Source of the DNA: an uncultured Lachnospiraceae bacterium
GTDB taxonomy: Bacteria; Bacillota_A; Clostridia; Lachnospirales; Lachnospiraceae
Direction: 5' to 3'
DNA: 7,665 nt
Assembly: GCA_905200565.1 (NCBI GenBank)
Contig: CAJKKX010000099.1
Span: 1-7,665, forward strand
Shown: positions 1 to 7,597 of the stretch, in pieces
Layout of the letters: each line of letters starts with the position of its first letter
Position numbering within the stretch: position 1 is the stretch's first letter
Program-made: the position numbers and the translations under genes
Notes under the pieces: model-generated
Seen by the model: the letters and a program-made list of their open reading frames with translations, nothing else
Databases searched by the model: none
Told to the model about the DNA's origin: nothing

Positions 1-456
1 CCGTTCGGGCCGCATTTTCAGGATCGTATCCAGGCACATCTGGTCGCAAGCCACGGCACCTATGCCGCCCTCTATCCGGGGCACCCGCTGATCTCAAAAT
101 CTCTGATCCAGCTTCGCGAGCTGGAGGGGGAAAATATCATCGTTCCGTTTTCCCACGAGTATTTTGGTCCCTATGCAAAAAACTGGCTTCTCGCAAAAAA
201 ATACACCCATGACAGGGTGACCTGCATCCCGGCGCCCAACCTCTCCTCCACCCTTTTTCAGGTGGCGATCGGCAGAGGCATCGCGATTATTCCACGCTAT
301 GCAAAAAAATTTGCCTCAGATAATATTTTCACCATCGGTATCGCAAACGACGCCTGCCGTTTCAACGAATACCTCTACTACAACGAAAGCATAAAAAACG
401 GTGCCGCAAAACTCTTTTTCGCAGAATTCTGCAGCACCTACCCGGCTGATATTTAG
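1..456 (+). CDS. LysR-family transcriptional regulator, C-terminal part (5' end outside window)
   Basis: The frame is open from the first base to the TAG at 454-456 and gives 151 residues, about half of a typical LysR protein of around 300 residues. The helix-turn-helix DNA-binding half lies off the window to the left. Visible marks of the LysR effector-binding domain are YPGHPL (the usual hPLA-type segment), a following L-x-x-L then ENIIVPF strand, the V-A-x-G-R-G-I-A-I-I-P-R segment that is strongly typical of the second subdomain, and a C-terminal KNGAAKLFFAEF helix. The effector cannot be predicted. The gene converges on the sugar operon with only 22 bases between stop codons, so it is not in the divergent position usual for a LysR regulator of its neighbour. 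A link to the operon is therefore possible but unsupported. The GTG at 217 is internal, not a start. Confidence 0.88.
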   Translation, partial: PFGPHFQDRIQAHLVASHGTYAALYPGHPLISKSLIQLRELEGENIIVPFSHEYFGPYAKNWLLAKKYTHDRVTCIPAPNLSSTLFQVAIGRGIAIIPRYAKKFASDNIFTIGIANDACRFNEYLYYNESIKNGAAKLFFAEFCSTYPADI

Positions 457-478
457 ATATAGAATTTTGTAAATCGGC

Positions 479-1957
479 TTATTCCTCCGTGTCCCAGAAC
501 GGCTTCATAAAATCGATCTGCACATAATCGATCACGGCTGTCTTATAGGGTGTCTGCAGCCAGCACTCTGTCTGCTCTTTGCCCGGATATACATTCGTGG
601 TGATACAGTGCCTGCCGTGGTCGATGTACACCTCCACGCAGCTCCGGTCCACCAGAATACAGATATCAAGCTTTGTGCCCTCCATCCGGATCGGACAATT
701 CATTCTCCCCTTCTCGTAACAGTCTCCCACGCTCTTATCTACCGACACGATCTGTCCGATCATATCCACCGAAATCATAGTATATTGATGACCCTTCCCC
801 AACACACAGATTTCCAGATCTCTGGATTCCACTTTCTCCACATCCAGCATCAGGCGCAGCCGGTAACTGCGGTTTTCCGCCACCGGAAGGTACTTTCTTT
901 TTGTGCCTACCTCCAGCATCTGATAAGCTATTTTCCGGCATACAAGTTCATCAATTTCCTCCACCGGATACATACAGAGATTCCAGTCTTTGTCCAGAGA
1001 AACCTTTCTCGGAATGCTCAGGGTCCCTCTCCAGTTTTCGCTGCTGGTGGGTCCCCAGTCCCTGCACCACGGCATCCAGAGCCAGCCATTCTGCCATGCC
1101 ATCAAAATACGGTTTCCTTTTGCGTCAAGAAAGGACTGCGGAGCATAATAGTCAAATCCCACATCCATATTTCCGATTTTTTCTATCGTATAACGGCAGT
1201 TTTCAAAATCCATTTCGCCCACACAGTAAAGCGCCTTGTTATACTCAGGATGATTCATAGGCGAGCAGGTCAAAACCCATTTGCCGTCCAGAAAAAACAG
1301 ATCCGGGCATTCAAACATGGTTCCCAGCTTTCCGTTGGATTTCAGCACTGTGCCGCGGTATTTCCAGTGATACAGATCCTCCGATTCATACAGAAAGACT
1401 CTTCCGTCGCCATCCTTCGCAGTACCATTTACCGTTCCGCCTACGACCATATACCATTTTCCGTTCCAGCAGAAAACTTTCGGATCTCTGAAATCTGCCG
1501 AAGCTCCCTCGGGCGGTCCGCCGATTACCGGATTACCCTCAAATTTCTCAAAATGACTGCCGTCACAGGAGGTTACCAGGCACTGGCTTTGTCTCACTTC
1601 CCCATCAATGATCGTTGTTGCCGTGTAAAACAGATATAAAATCCCATCTTTCTCCACCGCACTTCCGGAAAAGCATCCTCCCTCCGGGTGACAGTCATAG
1701 TCTTTGTCAGGGGTCAGTGCGATCGGCATATCCTTCCAGTGAACCATATCTTCACTTACCGCATGACCCCAATGCATAGACGCCCAGTCACAGTTGTTGG
1801 GATTATACTGATAGAATAAGTGATACCATCCCTTATAATAAATGAGGCCGTTGGGATCATTCATCCATGCAGTCGGCGGTGTAAAGTGATACAGGGGGCG
1901 CCATATCTTTTCCTCTTCCGTGCGTGGCTGTATACCAGTTAATCTGTCTTTCCCCAT
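479..1957 (-). CDS. GH32 beta-fructosidase (sucrose/sucrose-6-phosphate or fructo-oligosaccharide hydrolase), cytoplasmic
   Basis: This 492-residue protein has the normal length and layout of a GH32 enzyme: an N-terminal five-bladed propeller (about residues 20-320) and a C-terminal beta-sandwich (about 350-485). The three family motifs are intact. WMNDPNG (31-37) holds the nucleophile Asp34, FRDP (156-159) the transition-state stabiliser Asp158, and FECPD (215-219) the acid/base Glu216. FSGSA (96-100) and the C-terminal VDRSCVEVYID segment are also typical. There is no signal peptide or membrane segment, so it acts on imported substrate inside the cell and releases terminal fructose. The loop at about 290-310 is unusually rich in tryptophan. 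The start ATG lies one base after the upstream gene's TAG, with a modest AAAGG site 9 bases before it, which suggests translational coupling. It is the last gene of the operon. The split between sucrose-6-phosphate hydrolase, sucrase and exo-fructosidase cannot be settled by eye. Confidence 0.93.
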   Translation of the reverse strand: MGKDRLTGIQPRTEEEKIWRPLYHFTPPTAWMNDPNGLIYYKGWYHLFYQYNPNNCDWASMHWGHAVSEDMVHWKDMPIALTPDKDYDCHPEGGCFSGSAVEKDGILYLFYTATTIIDGEVRQSQCLVTSCDGSHFEKFEGNPVIGGPPEGASADFRDPKVFCWNGKWYMVVGGTVNGTAKDGDGRVFLYESEDLYHWKYRGTVLKSNGKLGTMFECPDLFFLDGKWVLTCSPMNHPEYNKALYCVGEMDFENCRYTIEKIGNMDVGFDYYAPQSFLDAKGNRILMAWQNGWLWMPWCRDWGPTSSENWRGTLSIPRKVSLDKDWNLCMYPVEEIDELVCRKIAYQMLEVGTKRKYLPVAENRSYRLRLMLDVEKVESRDLEICVLGKGHQYTMISVDMIGQIVSVDKSVGDCYEKGRMNCPIRMEGTKLDICILVDRSCVEVYIDHGRHCITTNVYPGKEQTECWLQTPYKTAVIDYVQIDFMKPFWDTEE

Positions 1958-1958
1958 A

Positions 1959-4430
1959 CTATTCTACCTTTATGCCATCAATATTTCCATAGAGTACCTT
2001 CAGTTCCTTTTTCACCTGACCGTCACTGTCCACTGTCTGATGATAAGTGCCCCAGCCCTTTCCGTTAATCCAGAAAGTTCTGTAATCCTTCTGATTGATC
2101 ACCGGTGCAAAGGACATTGTCTTATGGACCATATCACACTGATACCCTGCCAGCTCCGGAATCAGAGAAAAGCTTGACATCGGGCGGATATAGTGATGGC
2201 CTGCTTCTGTCTCGCTCCATGGGCATCTCTTGTATCCGTCATAGCGGTCGCGAATTGCCTTAATGATCGTAAAGGCTTCTTCAATCATACCCTCTTTCAC
2301 CATAGTAACCGCAACCTGATACTCTACGCCTGTCCACACCTCATCACAATATGCAAATGGGAAGCGCGGTCTGCCGCCCTTTGGCCAGGAGCAGAGAACC
2401 AGTCCCGCCTCATCGTTCAGCGCATACGTCCGCTGCACATTCGGGACATCCTCCATGCACTCCTTGAAATTATATTTATATATAGATTCCAGCGCCTTCT
2501 TCACATGCTCCTTCGGAAGCACATAGCCAAGACCTGCCGTCTGTGCCATAAACTGTCCCAGAAGCTGATCGGTCAGGCAGCCTTGTCCGTACTGATAACG
2601 ATACGCATCCACATCCTCCAGTTCCTGAATGTAATACTCCCCATTGAAGAGCTTTTCATCCACCAGCGGGGCCGCTTTCTCATACAGTGCGCGATATTTT
2701 TCAGCCGTCTCTGTTTTCCCCAGATATTCTGCCATCTCTGCTACGCCCTTGATCGCTCCCAGGTAAATGGTATTGGTCATGGTATTCGGACCATAAAACT
2801 CAATATCATATGTTACATGCATCTTCCCGTCCAGCACGCCGTCTCCGTCCGTATCCCATTCCTTAATGGAATATTCAAGCGCCTTCATCATATTATCCCA
2901 GATCCCTCTGAGGAATTCGTCATCGCCGGTATACTTCCACTCGCGGTAAACTCTCAGAATCGAACCAAATTCCCCGTCGCACGCCGGAATCATATCCCAT
3001 CTGCTCTCGCCCAGGCACTTTCTTGCGCGGAACGGCATACAGCCGTCTTCATCCATCTCCACATTGAATTCCACATTGCGCATGGTAATCTCCAGCTCCG
3101 GAAACAGATTTGCCACCGCAGTCGCATAATTCCACACATGGTTTACATTTCCCTGTCCGCATCCAACATAATCACGGATACCCTCCCAGCCAAGGAAATT
3201 GCCGTTTTCAATGCGGAAGCAGCAGTGGCTCTTCATAGACATGATATTAGAAGCCACAGCATCGATCACATACATCGGAAGCGTCGTATCAAACAGCGCA
3301 TTCTCAAATGCCTTCGACATGCCCTCCAGATAGTCTTTCTTTTCCACCACATAGCGGCTGACATCCCACGCATCCTTAAACAGGGTTGCGTAATAGTTGC
3401 GGATGCTGTCATATCCGCCCTTTGCATACCGCTCCAGATCGGCGTCGTACTCGATCCAGCCCTTCGGACGGTTCGGAAAATACCAGGAAATCAAAAACTC
3501 AAACTCCTTCTCCTCATTTGGCCCGATCGTCTCATAACTGCTGACAGAACTGATTCTCTCCTTCAGATTGAGGAAGCTGAAATCGTAATGCGATAGAAGA
3601 TCACAGCCCTTTGCCTCAATTTCTTCCTCTTCCGTAAGTTTTCCGTCCTCCGTAAAGTCATCCCAGAAGTCCTGCGCATTATCCGTCCACTGTCCATGCA
3701 GCCATTTTTTATGCGTGATCCCATTCTTATTGGTAGTCGCGATCGACATGGACCCAAACTTCATATCCGTTTCTTTCAGATTTTTTGCAGTATAATACCA
3801 GCCCTTCAGCTCTCCTTCTTCCCGGTACTCATTTTCCACCTGGTCAACCAGCTTGACATTGTTAAATACATCATATCCGTCAAATCCAACCACATTTGCC
3901 AGCGTTCCCACTACAGAAACATCGATCGGCCTGTTTGTCGGATTACTGATTTTATATTTGATAATAGCCGTCGGTATACCGGAATTGTCCGCATCAAGCG
4001 GAATGAAAGGCGTATACGCTTCCATGCGCACCTTCAGCGGCACCTTGCTGTCCTCCAGATCTACATACACAAAGGGCTGTTTTCCTACCATTTTCGATTT
4101 TTCAAATCGCGGGATTCCCGCCAGCTCACCGTTTAAAAAACCGTGTGATTTGTAATATGGCGGTTTAATTTTCGATTCCAGAATTCTGGCAACCGGTTCT
4201 TTTCCCTCTTCCTTCGCCCAGATTGCAAAGAAAGAAAACGGCACAAACTGTCCCTTGCCCGGCCAGTTAAAAATTTCCCAGTCTCTCAGCTCACCTCTCG
4301 GACCCACCGCAATATTTCCGGTTCCCAGACCGCCCAGAAGAAATTTTGCCACTGACGCATCTCCCTGATAAGAGATCTCGCCTCCTGTCTCAAACAATTC
4401 CACCTTCGAATGCAATGCTTCTTTATTCAT
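1959..4430 (-). CDS. GH116/DUF608-type beta-glycosidase (probable beta-glucosidase), cytoplasmic
   Basis: The 823-residue protein matches the bacterial relatives of the GBA2 (non-lysosomal glucosylceramidase) family. The N-terminal beta-sandwich domain starts with LLGGLGTGNIAVGPRGELRDW (the GxGxGN...GxxRDWxIFN pattern, about 32-56). An alpha/alpha-barrel catalytic domain covers about 370-800. Recognisable catalytic-domain segments are GWEG (414-417), HVWNYA (431-436) followed by LFPELE, and HVTYDIEFYGPN (538-549), then SFAP near the C-terminus. By analogy with GH116, Glu416 is the likely nucleophile and Asp542 of the TYD motif the acid/base; both assignments are inferred. An acidic stretch (about 249-273) interrupts the N-terminal domain. 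No signal peptide is seen, so it should act on imported glycosides. A TAGGAGG site at 4439-4445, 8 bases upstream, fixes the start; an ATG 5 bases earlier is out of frame and hits TGA at once. Family members include beta-glucosidases and beta-xylosidases, so the sugar specificity is open. Confidence 0.85.
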   Translation of the reverse strand: MNKEALHSKVELFETGGEISYQGDASVAKFLLGGLGTGNIAVGPRGELRDWEIFNWPGKGQFVPFSFFAIWAKEEGKEPVARILESKIKPPYYKSHGFLNGELAGIPRFEKSKMVGKQPFVYVDLEDSKVPLKVRMEAYTPFIPLDADNSGIPTAIIKYKISNPTNRPIDVSVVGTLANVVGFDGYDVFNNVKLVDQVENEYREEGELKGWYYTAKNLKETDMKFGSMSIATTNKNGITHKKWLHGQWTDNAQDFWDDFTEDGKLTEEEEIEAKGCDLLSHYDFSFLNLKERISSVSSYETIGPNEEKEFEFLISWYFPNRPKGWIEYDADLERYAKGGYDSIRNYYATLFKDAWDVSRYVVEKKDYLEGMSKAFENALFDTTLPMYVIDAVASNIMSMKSHCCFRIENGNFLGWEGIRDYVGCGQGNVNHVWNYATAVANLFPELEITMRNVEFNVEMDEDGCMPFRARKCLGESRWDMIPACDGEFGSILRVYREWKYTGDDEFLRGIWDNMMKALEYSIKEWDTDGDGVLDGKMHVTYDIEFYGPNTMTNTIYLGAIKGVAEMAEYLGKTETAEKYRALYEKAAPLVDEKLFNGEYYIQELEDVDAYRYQYGQGCLTDQLLGQFMAQTAGLGYVLPKEHVKKALESIYKYNFKECMEDVPNVQRTYALNDEAGLVLCSWPKGGRPRFPFAYCDEVWTGVEYQVAVTMVKEGMIEEAFTIIKAIRDRYDGYKRCPWSETEAGHHYIRPMSSFSLIPELAGYQCDMVHKTMSFAPVINQKDYRTFWINGKGWGTYHQTVDSDGQVKKELKVLYGNIDGIKVE

Positions 4431-4438
4431 TTCATAAT

Positions 4439-4445
4439 CCTCCTA
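4439..4445 (-). promoter_or_regulatory. strong ribosome binding site of the GH116-type gene
   Basis: TAGGAGG with an 8-base spacer precedes the ATG at 4430-4428. It is the best anti-16S match in the operon and lies in the 23-base gap after the second permease. Confidence 0.8.
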
Positions 4446-4453
4446 CTGATTCA

Positions 4454-5338
4454 TTATCCTTTGACGCCTACATGGGTCATACTCTTCACAATCCACTTCT
4501 GCCCGATAATAAATACGATCAGCACCGGCAGTATCGACAGTACGACTGCTGCAAACTCTACATTATCTCCCGTTGCATACGGCTGACGAATGGACAGAAT
4601 TCCTACCGGCAATGACAATTTTTCTGTATCGTTAATCATGATAAACGTTGTAAAATAATCATTCCAGGAAAACGTAAATACAATGATCGCCAGCGATGCC
4701 AGCGTGGACTTTGCCATCGGTACCATAATTTCCACAAACGTGCGGATGGGTCCTGCTCCGTCAATAGCAGCTGCCTCATTCAGTTCTCTTGGAACCGACA
4801 GAAAAAACTGTCTCATCATAAATACACCAAAGGCACCGGCAAGCCCCGGGCAGCTTGCCCCCAGGATAGAAGGCAGTGTAACGGCAAGCGACGTGTTAAT
4901 AACTCCCAGAAGATTCATGATTTTATATAGCGCAACAATCGTCACCTGTACCGGGACCATCATCGCTACCATCATCATGCCAAACATCAGATTTTTTCCC
5001 GGAAAATTAAATTTCGCATATGCATATCCCGCAATCGCTCCGTGAAATACCATGCCAAGTGTAATTACAGTACTCATCTTCAGGCTGTTTCCCATAAATG
5101 TAAAAAACGGAATGGTGCCGGAAAACAGCTTTGCATAATACTTCAGTCTCATCTCTGAAAAGGACGGCGGCAGCCACTTTGGCGGCAGCGCAGTCGCCTC
5201 ACTATAAGGCCGCAAAGATGCGGAAAACACCCACAAAAATGGTGCGATCATGATAAATGCGATCATCAGCATAATAATCGTAAGCAGGATATGGCTCACC
5301 TTTATTTTTTTACCGAATACTGTAATTTTCCTATTCAT
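4454..5338 (-). CDS. CUT1 carbohydrate ABC transporter permease, MalG/UgpE type
   Basis: This 294-residue inner permease has about six hydrophobic segments (roughly 15-40, 85-108, 115-140, 150-175, 211-230, 262-282). The cytoplasmic EAA loop that docks the ATPase reads NEAAAIDGAG (187-196), followed by the conserved I-M-V-P. The N-terminal WVFSASLRP and the C-terminal FIIGQKWIVKSMTHVGVKG ending are hallmarks of the MalG-like partner in CUT1 sugar importers. It overlaps the preceding permease by 8 bases: its ATG lies inside the last codons of that gene, which indicates translational coupling. A weak GGTGGG site sits 6 bases before the ATG. The adjacent hydrolase genes suggest an oligosaccharide or glycoside as cargo. 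Confidence 0.95.
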   Translation of the reverse strand: MNRKITVFGKKIKVSHILLTIIMLMIAFIMIAPFLWVFSASLRPYSEATALPPKWLPPSFSEMRLKYYAKLFSGTIPFFTFMGNSLKMSTVITLGMVFHGAIAGYAYAKFNFPGKNLMFGMMMVAMMVPVQVTIVALYKIMNLLGVINTSLAVTLPSILGASCPGLAGAFGVFMMRQFFLSVPRELNEAAAIDGAGPIRTFVEIMVPMAKSTLASLAIIVFTFSWNDYFTTFIMINDTEKLSLPVGILSIRQPYATGDNVEFAAVVLSILPVLIVFIIGQKWIVKSMTHVGVKG

Positions 5339-6236
5339 AATGCACCCACCATTTACTTCCTACAAACTGAATGACGGTTACAACAGCAATTAATGCCAGC
5401 AGCATGACCGACAGCGCCGATGCCGTTCCATAATCAAAGGATGTAAAGCCCTTCTCCGCAATCAGCATGACCAGGCTTCGCGAGGAATCTCCCGGTCCGC
5501 CGCCGGTCAGTACATAAACCGATTCGTAGATTCTCAGGGCTCCTGTCACATTCATGATCAGCACAAAGAAAATCTGCGGAGATGCCACCGGAATAATTAC
5601 CCGAAAAAATCTCTGGAAGGCATTTGCTCCGTCAATACTTGCAGCCTCCAGTAATCCGCGATCCACGTTCTGCAGTCCCGCCAAAATCAGCAGCATCGAC
5701 ATTCCGGCATTTTTCCAGCAGTCCAGGATCAATACGGATATCTTGGAAAAGCTCTGATTGCTCAGCCAACCAATTTTTGAAATCCCGATCTTTCCCAGAT
5801 AATAATTGATCACGCCGGCATCCGTCTGAAAAAATGCCTGCCAGATAATTGCCACAAAAGTCAGTCCGACCAGCGATGGAAAGAAATAGACGGACCGGAA
5901 AAATACGCTGAGCTTTTTCGGTAAGATATCATCCACCAGGACAGCCAGGATCAGACCGGCTGCTGTATTGCCAACCGCACAGCAGACTGTATACCAAAGC
6001 GTATTCTTCAGTGCCGTAAGCGAACGGGTATCTGAAAAGATTTTCTGGTAGTTTTTAAGTCCCACCCAGGTACTCGCGGTAGTAAACACGTTATACTTCT
6101 GAAAAGAAATAATGATGACCCAAATAATGGGGATCAGCACAAAACACAGGAACCCTATAAACGACGGCAATGTAAACAAATATGCCGCTCTGAGTTCTTT
6201 TTTATTCCATTTTCTTTTATACCTCTTTTTGTTCAA
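5331..6236 (-). CDS. CUT1 carbohydrate ABC transporter permease, MalF/UgpA type (TTG start)
   Basis: This 301-residue membrane protein starts with a basic N-terminus (MNKKRYKRKWNKK) and then a first membrane segment at about 21-45. Further hydrophobic segments lie near 76-102, 112-135, 165-187, 218-235 and 271-292. The EAA loop is LEAASIDGANAFQRF (196-210) followed by V-I-I-P, and the periplasmic-side LTGGGPGDSS motif (243-252) is typical of the MalF/UgpA partner. The start codon is TTG: an AAGGGGG site at 6246-6252 is 9 bases upstream, and no in-frame ATG occurs before the first membrane segments. It pairs with the overlapping downstream permease. A hairpin separates it from the binding-protein gene. 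Confidence 0.94.
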   Translation of the reverse strand: MNKKRYKRKWNKKELRAAYLFTLPSFIGFLCFVLIPIIWVIIISFQKYNVFTTASTWVGLKNYQKIFSDTRSLTALKNTLWYTVCCAVGNTAAGLILAVLVDDILPKKLSVFFRSVYFFPSLVGLTFVAIIWQAFFQTDAGVINYYLGKIGISKIGWLSNQSFSKISVLILDCWKNAGMSMLLILAGLQNVDRGLLEAASIDGANAFQRFFRVIIPVASPQIFFVLIMNVTGALRIYESVYVLTGGGPGDSSRSLVMLIAEKGFTSFDYGTASALSVMLLALIAVVTVIQFVGSKWWVHYE

Positions 6237-6245
6237 TACTATATT

Positions 6246-6252
6246 CCCCCTT
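6246..6252 (-). promoter_or_regulatory. ribosome binding site that decides the TTG start of the first permease
   Basis: AAGGGGG on the minus strand lies 9 bases before the TTG at 6236-6234. It is the only good Shine-Dalgarno match near the 5' end of this frame and supports the non-ATG start. Confidence 0.7.
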
Positions 6253-6260
6253 ATTTCCAG

Positions 6261-6293
6261 GAAAAATCAAAGGGCGCCCCGAGAGCGCCCTCC
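6261..6293 (-). terminator. terminator-like hairpin between binding-protein and permease genes
   Basis: Read on the minus strand, AGGGCGC and GCGCCCT form a perfect 7-bp GC-rich stem around the 7-base loop TCTCGGG (6271-6291). It can be extended by two G:U pairs, and is followed by TTGATTTTTCC. It starts 7 bases after the binding-protein stop codon. Such partial terminators are common after binding-protein genes in sugar ABC operons, where read-through gives a lower permease level and the stem protects the upstream mRNA from 3' decay. The role is inferred; the structure is seen. Confidence 0.75.
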
Positions 6294-6298
6294 ATGTA

Positions 6299-7546
6299 TT
6301 ACTGAATTGCACTTTCAATTTCAGCCTGTGCGTCATCCAACGCTGCCTGCGGCTCTTTTGCACCTGAGAATACTTCTTCGAGAGCGCGAAGTGTCGTCTG
6401 CTCCAGATCACCAAAATAAGTCGGCGCGGAGATGGGGGAGGCAATGGTAACCGCCTTCCAGATGCCCAGAATGTTATCCGGAGTTGTCCCCATAATCGCC
6501 GTATCCGTAGCCAGTCCCTCTGTCGGCGGTACCTGCTGGCCTCCCGCTGCCACTGCAGTCAGTGTTTCATCAGAAACCATTTCTTTCAGAAGTGCAACTG
6601 CAAGATCCTGGTGCTCCGTCGCAGAGCTGATGCACCACGCAGACCCTCCATATACAGATCCTTCTTTCTTGTTCACCGGCCACTGTACGCAATCAAACGT
6701 ATCATTCGTCAGTCCTGCATCTATCCATGTATTCAGTACCCAGCGTCCCGCACCAACCATAGCGAGCTTTTTCGCGGAGAACATCGTATATACATCAGAG
6801 CTGATCGGATCCGGTGTAACCCCTTCTTTCACCATATCATTTAAGAAAGTTACTGCTTCTACGATACCCTCACTGTTGATCGTCGGTGTAACACCATCAT
6901 CAGCCACCAGAGAAGCATCATTTGTCGCCCACCACGGTGTCAGCTGGAAGTAGGAACTGGACAGCCCAAAACCATATACCTCATCTGTGGTCAGCGCTCT
7001 TGCCGTCTCCATAAATTCATCCCATGTCCAGCCATCCTGCGGATAAGCAATACCTGCTGCGTCAAACATCTCTTTGTTATAATAGACCACCATTGTCTGT
7101 GTGCCATTCGGCAGACCGTAAATACTTCCATCCACGCTGAAACCGTCAAGAAGCACTTCCGCATACTCACCCTTCTTTGCGGTCAGGTCTTCATCTGCAT
7201 CAATGATATCATTCAGCGGAAGGAGCAGATCGTTGCTCACCGCCATCTGTGCAGCTTCCAGACCGATACTGATTACATCCGGGGTCTCGCCGGAGGTACA
7301 CATCGTGATCCATTTCTGAACAAAATCAGACCAGGATTCTACCGGCACACAGGTCTGCTCCACCGTCACATCAGGATAAGCTTCATTAAAGCGCGCAATT
7401 GCATCGTTCGCAATCTGCTCTTCTTCCGTATTGCCCCAGTTTAATACACGCAGTGTTTCTCCTTCTGCACTTGCGAGCATAGATGCGGAAAGTGCCATAG
7501 CAGCCGTGATACCCAATGCGGCAATTTTTTTGATCTGTTTTTTCAT
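6299..7546 (-). CDS. extracellular solute-binding protein of a CUT1 sugar ABC transporter, without lipobox cysteine
   Basis: This 415-residue family 1 solute-binding protein captures the sugar outside the membrane and delivers it to the two permeases. The N-terminus MKKQIKKIAALG plus a hydrophobic Ala-rich core is a clear secretion signal, with a type I cleavage site after ALA-type A25-S26-A27 and a mature start at EGETLRV. No cysteine occurs near the cleavage site, so the usual lipoprotein anchor of Gram-positive binding proteins is absent. Family marks include ETLRVLNWG at the mature N-terminus, ETPDVISIG (87-95), SIYGLPNGTQTMVVYYNKEMFDAAGI and the DGWTWDEF segment. GGAGGG at 7554-7559, 7 bases before the ATG, supports the start. 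It is the first gene of the operon and should be the most expressed. The sugar bound is not predictable. Confidence 0.94.
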   Translation of the reverse strand: MKKQIKKIAALGITAAMALSASMLASAEGETLRVLNWGNTEEEQIANDAIARFNEAYPDVTVEQTCVPVESWSDFVQKWITMCTSGETPDVISIGLEAAQMAVSNDLLLPLNDIIDADEDLTAKKGEYAEVLLDGFSVDGSIYGLPNGTQTMVVYYNKEMFDAAGIAYPQDGWTWDEFMETARALTTDEVYGFGLSSSYFQLTPWWATNDASLVADDGVTPTINSEGIVEAVTFLNDMVKEGVTPDPISSDVYTMFSAKKLAMVGAGRWVLNTWIDAGLTNDTFDCVQWPVNKKEGSVYGGSAWCISSATEHQDLAVALLKEMVSDETLTAVAAGGQQVPPTEGLATDTAIMGTTPDNILGIWKAVTIASPISAPTYFGDLEQTTLRALEEVFSGAKEPQAALDDAQAEIESAIQ

Positions 7547-7553
7547 TTACTAA

Positions 7554-7560
7554 CCCTCCA
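7554..7560 (-). promoter_or_regulatory. ribosome binding site of the binding-protein gene
   Basis: TGGAGGG on the minus strand ends 7 bases before the ATG at 7546-7544. It lies 8 bases downstream of the nearer inverted repeat, so a protein bound there would sit just before the translation start region. Confidence 0.75.
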
Positions 7561-7568
7561 TTCTTTCT

Positions 7569-7586
7569 TGTGGAAACCTTTCCACA
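7569..7586. promoter_or_regulatory. 18-bp inverted repeat, candidate LacI/CcpA-type operator
   Basis: TGTGGAAA and TTTCCACA are perfect 8-bp arms around a CC centre. The core TGGAAACCTTTCCA matches the cre-like pattern TGNAANCGNTTNCA except that the central CG is CC. It lies in the leader 23 bases upstream of the binding-protein ATG. It could be the operator of a LacI-type sugar regulator or a catabolite-control site acting as a roadblock. As RNA it can fold, but the 2-base loop is too tight for the full stem, which favours a DNA-binding role. Function is inferred. Confidence 0.55.
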
Positions 7587-7597
7587 TTTGGTTTTTT

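Noticed and set aside
421..432. Palindrome GCAGAATTCTGC near the LysR 3' end
   Set aside because: It lies within the coding sequence, has no T-run after it and no loop, so it is not a convincing terminator; chance is likely.
608..1639. Long plus-strand open frame (343 codons) opposite the GH32 gene
   Set aside because: It lies fully antisense to a gene with intact catalytic motifs, has a His/Arg/Ile-rich composition typical of reversed coding sequence, and shows no recognisable domain.
2193..3596. Long plus-strand open frame (467 codons) opposite the GH116-type gene
   Set aside because: It is antisense to a well-supported gene, with the same skewed composition and no family motif; it is a by-product of the codon use on the real strand.
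6432..6953. Plus-strand open frame (173 codons) opposite the binding-protein gene
   Set aside because: Low-complexity Ser/Val/Thr-rich product, wholly antisense to a clear gene.
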